In this document: one piece after another, positions 57,700-64,000 of the stretch
How the letters are laid out: every line of letters begins with the position of its first letter
How positions within the stretch are numbered: the stretch's first letter is position 1
Assembly: GCF_037975245.1 (NCBI RefSeq)
Contig: NC_092576.1
Location: 19,058,111 to 19,122,110, forward strand
DNA length: 64,000 nt
Source: Apostichopus japonicus
Taxonomy: Eukaryota; Echinodermata; Holothuroidea; Aspidochirotida; Stichopodidae
Direction of reading: 5' to 3'
Notes under the pieces: model-generated
Told to the model about the DNA's origin: nothing
Database searches by the model: none
Seen by the model: only the letters and a program-made list of their open reading frames with translations
Position numbers and translations under genes: made by a program

Positions 57700-60030
57700 A
57701 TACATTCTCGTTGAAGTTCACAACCGTTTTAGTGACAGCATGTCAGCCTACTTCAAAGCAATCAACTTGAAAATATTGATAATGGCAGTATGTGTGTAAA
57801 TGTACCTTGAGACGTTACATTTACATGCTTTTTCCGCTTTTGATTACAAAATGTGCTTGATAATTTGTTGGGGGAATTTTCTTGTGTATAATTTGGATGT
57901 AACTTTTAAAACTCCTGTTGTAACAATCATGACGATAGTAACTTGGCTCTGCATGATTTTTCACTAAAAAGTTATTCTGTAAGATTGTCAATGCATAGCT
58001 TACTCTTCTTACTTATTTGTAATGTAGGAATGGCTCATTACTTCGCCAATGAATGATTATTAGGATTAAACGTTCAACGATATCTTGTTTAAAAAGGCCT
58101 AATCTTAACGTTAACGTTTGGCTAAACAGTACAGTGCACTACATTGACAGTACTGTTCGTGTTGCCAAATCACATACACATACATTTTGTAACGTGACAA
58201 ATTATATAGTAAACGGGGTGGGCGAGGTTGGCAAAAGAACAATAGTTAAAAGTATTGGCATCATCATGCTACCGAGCCTAGCCTAGTAGTAGGAGGACAG
58301 CGTTACAAATTACAGATAGACTATACTTTTACATTAAAAAACGGTGGAATGATATTATTGCAAGAATATTCAAGGTAAGTTAGTTTTTGAGTGAATTTTG
58401 AGTCGCATTTTTGGTCGTAACAATAAGTAACACTGCATTGACTTTTTAATTCGGAACCATATTTTTGGTCGTCAGTATGTTATCTCCGATCGTGAAGAAA
58501 AAAAAACGATTCCGGCGTAAAACGCTAACCTTGTATGCCGGAATTATGTAAAAGGAATAAAATTCCTCTTTTAAACCCTAGAATTAAAATAAAGAAGTTA
58601 TATCAGAATGATTCCTTTAATGGCATAATTATACAAACTAAACCACTTCCTTAGGCTTTTCCCTTTCATTTAACGAGACATTCAAAGTATTAACACGCCT
58701 TTTGAATTGATTTCATACATGCAACCTTATTTACATATCTTACTCATTGTTTGAGAAGTTGGCTTGCGTGACAGTGATGTATATGAAATGTGTACAAAGC
58801 ACGCACACATGTATTTTTTCTGAAGTATATTCAATACACCCCACACTGTATACAGTGAAAGCAGGGCAAATCAAATATTTGGTTTTATATGGAAAGCCAC
58901 TGTAGGCCTATGGTTTTTAACATATTTGGACTTTGTCACATTAGCTTTGAAAGCATGCAGGCCAATAACCATTCGTGTTGGTTATTTGTATAACAAGTAA
59001 CCACCATCAATTTCTTCATACCATGAGACTTATTGAGTAGACAACAAGAGGGATGTGTTTTGTTGACGTAAAAGCTGGGGGGGGGGGGTCACTTCAGCAT
59101 GTGCTTGTGAGTTGTGATAATCTCTTTCTGCTCGTCCTACGTATTTTGACTTAGTACTTTGGTATGGAAAATTGTATCAAAACAGATTTAAAGAAGGAAA
59201 CAACTGTGCCATCGTTCAAGTGTTTCCAAGTTGTACTATATAACATTTATAGAGAGGAGTCATACAATACCTCAACAAGAACAAATACATTTACACATGC
59301 AAACGTTTATACATAAAACGATATAACAAACACACTTCAACAAAAAGTCCAAGAATTAACTAATAAAAAAGGGGAACAATGTTAAGTTGATAGGATATAA
59401 TATAAACTACATCTGCACATACAAAAGTTAATACATAGAACGATAGAAGAAACAGACTACAACAAACATTCTAAGTGCTTGGATGGAATGTATAAAGCAG
59501 CATGGTAAATACATGAGTTACTGTAAACTGCATTTCGTTTTTTGTGGGGATTTCTTAGATTTCTGCTCGATTTGTGCAGGAGACTTTTGAGTTCAGTATA
59601 CAAAGGGTGATTCTGAATGCTGTAATGAATCTTATTTGCTATTTTTGTAAACTCTTATTTGCTATTTTTGTAAACTAAGTTCTTGCAGCAGCATTTACTT
59701 TTTCTTAAAGTATATTGTAATCTAAATTCAATATAGCTGATGTGTATTTAAGAAACTTCATTCTTCTTTCTTTGCTTTCTTACAATATAAAATGATACCA
59801 GACAAGCACTGCATAGATCACATGTTCCAGGGTAGAATAAATAGTATCGAAACGTTTTCCTTAGCATTTTGGTTAAAGAGAGACACGACGTAAGCCACAC
59901 TAGATATAATATACTTTTTTAATACCTTGATACATTGTAAGAAAAGGTCAAACTGTCGTCGCTGTATACTCCCAGTACTAGGAGTAAGAGGTTAACAAAT
60001 GCACGGAAACAATTTTACCACTCAACTTTA
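57700..60030. other. No gene recognised upstream of the PPQQGY exon
   Basis: AT-rich; contains a 23-bp tandem duplication CTTATTTGCTATTTTTGTAA at 59631-59676 and a 12-G run at 59077. The first exon of the downstream gene could lie here but was not identified. Confidence 0.35.
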
Positions 60031-60040
60031 TATAATCCAG

Positions 60041-60273
60041 ATCAACAGCCTCCTCCATATGACAACGAGTCGAAAATTCCGCCTCAACAAGGTTACCCGC
60101 CTCAACAAGGTTACCCGCCTCAACAAGGTAACCCGCCTCAACAAGGTTACCCGCCTCAACAAGGTTACCCGCCTCAACAAGGTTACCTGCCTCAACAAGG
60201 TTACCCGCCTCAACAAGGTTACCCGCCTCAACAAGGTTATCCGCCTCAACAGCAGCAACAGCAAATTACAGTG
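60041..60273 (+). CDS. Exon coding a Pro/Gln/Gly/Tyr hexapeptide-repeat protein
   Basis: After an acceptor (ATAATCCAG/) the frame reads [12 protein letters not shown], then ten PPQQGY-type hexapeptides (variants GN and GYL), then a short Gln run and ITV, ending at a plausible donor (/GTGCGT, 60274). Each unit is an 18-bp repeat, CCGCCTCAACAAGGTTAC, with few substitutions, so it is also a coding minisatellite likely to vary in copy number. PPPY is a WW-domain ligand motif. Such tracts occur at the N-termini of phospholipid scramblases, LITAF-like proteins and annexin A7/A11 and in rhodopsin tails; the following QITV is slightly LITAF-like, but the diagnostic domain is not in the window. Frames giving LNKVTR or RRVTLL repeats are shadows. 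The exon starts mid-codon (two bases), so an upstream exon must exist. Confidence 0.65.
60060..60255 (+). repeat. 18-bp coding minisatellite
   Basis: About ten copies of CCGCCTCAACAAGGTTAC, nearly identical, inside the exon above. Confidence 0.9.
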
Positions 60274-60825
60274 GTGCGTATAGGACTGGTGTTTACTATT
60301 GAGAAAATGTAGGCAGCGCTACAAGCAATGATAATATTCTTTTTTTATTGTATCTTTCAAAGGAATATTCAGAGGCAGACGTTCTAACGTTTGTTAAACA
60401 TGATCGCAGAATATTTACCATCCATATCTCAATATACCGACCCATTATTTGATGATACAAAACTTATTATATCCACAGCTTTATAAGTACACTGCCGACC
60501 TCAGGACTTCTTTCAAATTTCTGTACGATTTTTTCAAGCATACGTAATAATCAAAGGAAACAACGGAGAGCCAAACGTTTCGTACAATCGAAACCTAACA
60601 TGAGATGTCAATGTTATATTAGAATATCCACTTAAGCGTATTATATATCAGTTAGGAGTTACACTTAGGCGTGGAATCAATTGACATGTCGAAGACAGAA
60701 AAGAGAAAGTTTGGAACCTATAGGCGCCATACTTTTGAACATAAAGTCGTGATAGTGAACTACGTTAATCATAACAAGCGCAATAATTTTGAACATATAT
60801 GTAAGATACGTTGAACATATTGACG
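60274..60825. other. No gene recognised
   Basis: Probably intron following the PPQQGY exon; no second exon was identified. Confidence 0.35.

Positions 60826-61072
<247 letters not shown>

Positions 61073-61140
<68 letters not shown>
61073..61140. repeat. (TA)n microsatellite
   Basis: About 68 bp of AT dinucleotide after the second 46-bp copy. Confidence 0.95.
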
Positions 61141-61142
<2 letters not shown>

Positions 61143-64000
61143 CTCTAAATTAGACCGTTGGGCGACATAGGATAAAAAGAGCACTTAGGGCAACATTGGC
61201 AAGTTAATGTTATTGTTTCACACTGGACCATTGTAAAGACTCCAGTTTGAGTGCTTTTAAAAATAATCCTTTTGCAAAATACAAATACCAAGGATTTTAA
61301 TTAAATAATCAATTAATTGTACACAAACACACTTAGGGCGACATATAGATGTCGCCCTAAGTGCTAAATAATTAATTACACATATACAAGTTGTCCTATG
61401 TAAATTTATCTCTTTTCACAACACTTAGGGCGACATAGAATAAAAACAGCACTTAGGGCGACATTGGCAATTTAGTGTTATTCCATCACACTGGACCACT
61501 GTTAGGACTCCAGTATGGGTACTATTGATAGTAACCCATTTGTAAAATAAATATAGAAAATAATCTTATTAGCTAAATAATTAATTACACATATACAAGT
61601 TGTCCTATGTAAATTTATCTCTTTTCACAACACTTAGGGCGACATAGAATAAAAACAGCACTTAGGGCGACATTGGCAATTTAATGTTATTCCATCACAC
61701 TGGACCACTGTTAGGACTCCAGTATGGGTACTATTGATAGTAACCCATTTGTAAAATAAATATAGAAAATCATCTAATTAACTAAGTAATTAATTACACA
61801 TATACAAGTTGTCCTATGTGAATTTATCTCTTTTCACAACACTTAGGGCGACATAGAATAAAAACAGCACTTAGGGCGACATTGGCAATTTAATGTTATT
61901 CCATCACACTGGACCACTGTTAGGACTCCAGTATGGGTACTATTGATAGTAACCCCTTTGTAAAATAAATATAGAAAATCATCTAATTAACTAAGTAATT
62001 AATTACACATATACGAGTTGTCCTATGTGAATTTATCTCTTTTCACAACACTTAGGGCGACATAGAATAAAAACAGCACTTAGGGCAACATTGGCAATTT
62101 AATGTTATTCCATCCCACTGGACCACTGTTAGGACTCCAGTATGGGTACTATTGATAGTAACCCCTTTGCAAACCAAATATAGAAAATCATCTAATTAAC
62201 TAAGTAATTAATTACACATATACAAGTTGTCCTATGTAAATTTATCTCTTTTCACAACACTTAGGGCGACATAGAATAAAAACAGCACTTAGGGCGACAT
62301 TGGCAATTTAATGTTATTCCATCACACTGGACCACTGTTAGGACTCCAGTATGGGTACTATTGATAGTAACCCCTTTGTAAAATAAATATAGAAAATCAT
62401 CTAATTAACTAAGTAATTAATTACACATATACAAGTGTCCTATGTGAATTTATCTCTTTTCACAACACTTAGGGCGACATAGAATAAAAACAGCACTTAG
62501 GGCGCTATTGGCAATTTAATGTTATATCATCACACTGGACCACTGTTAGGACTCCAGTATGGGTACTATTGATAGTAACCCCTTTGTTAAACAAATATAG
62601 AAAATCATCTAATTAACTAAGTAATTAATTACACATATACAAGTTGTCCTATGTGAATTTATCTCTTTTCACAACACTTAGGGCGACATAGAATAAAAAC
62701 AGCACTTAGGGCGACATTGGCAATTTAATATTATTCCATCACACTGGACCACTGTTAGGACTCCAGTATGGGTACTATTGATAGTAACCCCTTTGTTAAA
62801 CAAATATAGAAAATCATCTAATTAACTAAGTAATTAATTACACATATACAAGTTGTCCTATGTGAATTTATCTCTTTTCACAACACTTAGGGCGACATAG
62901 AATAAATACAGCACTTAGGGCGACATTGGCAATTTAATATTATTCCATCACACTGGACCACTGTTAGGACTCCAGTATGGGTACTATTGATAGTAACCCC
63001 TTTGTAAAATAAATATAGAAAATAATCTAATGAACTAAGTAATTAATTACACATATACAAGTTGTCCTATGTGAATTTATCTCTTTTCACAACACTTAGG
63101 GCGACGTAGAATAAAAACAGCACTTAGGGCGACATTGGCAATTTAATGTTATTCCATCACACTGGACCACTGTTAGGACTCCAGTATGGGTACTATTGAT
63201 AGTAATCCCTTTGTAAAATAAATATAGAAAATAATTTAATGAACTAAGTAATTAATTACACATATACATGTAATACAATACTATTTTGTCACACTGGACC
63301 ACTGTATAGGACTCCAGTGTGGGTACTATTCATAGAAATCCTTTTGCAAGACAATAAACCAAGTAGTTTAACTAATTAATTAATTAATAACACATATTCA
63401 TGTTGGCGTATGTGAATTTAGCTCTTTTCACAACACTTAGGGCGACATAGAATAAAACAGCACTTAGGGCGACAGTGGCAATTTAATGTATATTTCATCA
63501 AACTGGACCACTGTTAGGACTCCATGCAGTATGGGTATTATTTATATGTATCCCTTTGCACAATACATATAGCAAATAATTTAACTAATTAATTATTTAA
63601 TTGCACATATACAAGTTGTCCTATGTAAATTTATCTTTTTTCACAACACTTAGGGCGACATAGAATAAAAACAGCACTTAGGGCGACATTGGCAATTTAA
63701 TGTTATTCCATCACACTGGACCACTGTTAGGACTCCAGTATGGGTACTATTGATAGTAACCCCTTTGTAAAATAAATATAGAAAATAATTTAATTAGCTA
63801 AGTAATTAATTACACATATACGAGTTGTCCTATGTGAATTTATCTCTTTTAACAACACTTAGGGTGACATACCATAAAAACAACACTTAGAGCGACATTG
63901 GCAATTTAATGTTATATCATCACACTGGACCACTGTTAGGACTCCAGTATGGGTACTCTTGAAAGTAATCTCTTTGTAAAATAAATATAGAAAATCATTT
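61143..64000 (+). repeat. 209-bp satellite array, continues past the window end
   Basis: The anchor CACAACACTTAGGGCGACAT recurs at 61417, 61626, 61835, 62044, 62253, 62461, 62670, 62879 and 63088: spacing 209 bp (once 208). After a diverged, shortened unit it recurs at 63429, 63642 and, diverged, 63851. Central monomers are nearly identical; the left edge (61143-61400) and 63240-63420 are degenerate. Each monomer has two direct copies of CACTTAGGGCGACAT about 33 bp apart and hairpin-forming GGGTACTATTGATAGTAACCC and ACTGGA...TCCAGT. No ORF. Confidence 0.95.
61330..61363. repeat. Perfect 15-bp hairpin of the satellite motif
   Basis: CACTTAGGGCGACAT, loop ATAG, then ATGTCGCCCTAAGTG. The satellite's own 15-bp motif appears here in inverted pairing, at the degenerate left edge of the array. 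Confidence 0.9.

Noticed and set aside
59999-60283. LNKVTR and RRVTLL hexapeptide-repeat frames
   Set aside because: Shadows of the PPQQGY frame, which alone has sensible flanking sequence (PPPY, QITV) and splice signals.
61417-63900. CRISPR-like spacing of a short repeated motif
   Set aside because: The whole 209-bp monomer is conserved, not just short repeats with unique spacers, and the window is eukaryotic; it is a satellite.

Overview
Gene-poor, AT-rich animal genomic DNA, with none of the dense gene packing of a prokaryote or virus. The clues are intron-like signals around short coding islands, a leucine-rich-repeat (LRR) exon of NLR type bounded by phase-2 introns, an endonuclease-bearing Penelope-like retroelement (PLE), hAT-type elements with 8-bp target-site duplications (TSDs), tRNA-derived SINEs, very long (TA)n and (G)n tracts, and a tandem satellite. 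Together they suggest a marine invertebrate, most likely a deuterostome such as an echinoderm. The species assignment is inference, not something the sequence proves.

Layout. 0-1.3 kb: two terminal-inverted-repeat (TIR) elements with candidate 10-bp TSDs; the first encloses telomere-like CCCTAA repeats. 2-7 kb: a diverged repeat pair, a 427-bp hAT element with perfect 8-bp TSD, a pyrimidine tract, and a GGGCCCAATTGGG-rich repeat with a 259-bp hAT element nested inside it. 7.7-9 kb: inverted repeats and a frameshifted SGNH-hydrolase-like exon. 9.9-12.5 kb: a 52-bp tandem repeat, a second GGGCCCAATTGGG repeat in inverted orientation, and a TIR element again enclosing CCCTAA-like repeats. 14.67-14.84 kb: the LRR exon. 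17.6-19.1 kb: a 1.5-kb candidate element with GTTCGAC-type ends. 25-29.4 kb: one hAT-like end and two minisatellites. 29.4-44.8 kb: largely unannotatable single-copy-looking DNA with weak candidate micro-exons and a tandem duplication expanded by (TA)n. 44.8-48.3 kb: a 5'-truncated Penelope-like element on the minus strand lying between TA tracts, with one in-frame stop. 50-55.6 kb: a tRNA-like sequence, a TRIM-like direct-repeat pair and a 1.2-kb fold-back element with internal tandem units. 57.3-57.7 kb: a tRNA-derived SINE ending in (CA)n(TA)n. 60.04-60.27 kb: an exon coding PPQQGY hexapeptide repeats. 61.1-64.0 kb: a 209-bp satellite running off the window end.

Only two host-gene pieces are convincing: the LRR exon and the PPQQGY exon, both on the plus strand. 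Their remaining exons are not identified here. Nearly everything else recognisable is mobile or tandemly repeated DNA, much of it palindromic. The most unusual patterns are telomere-like cores in two separate TIR elements, the TA-flanked Penelope element, and the satellite whose paired 15-bp motif also occurs as a perfect hairpin at the array edge.
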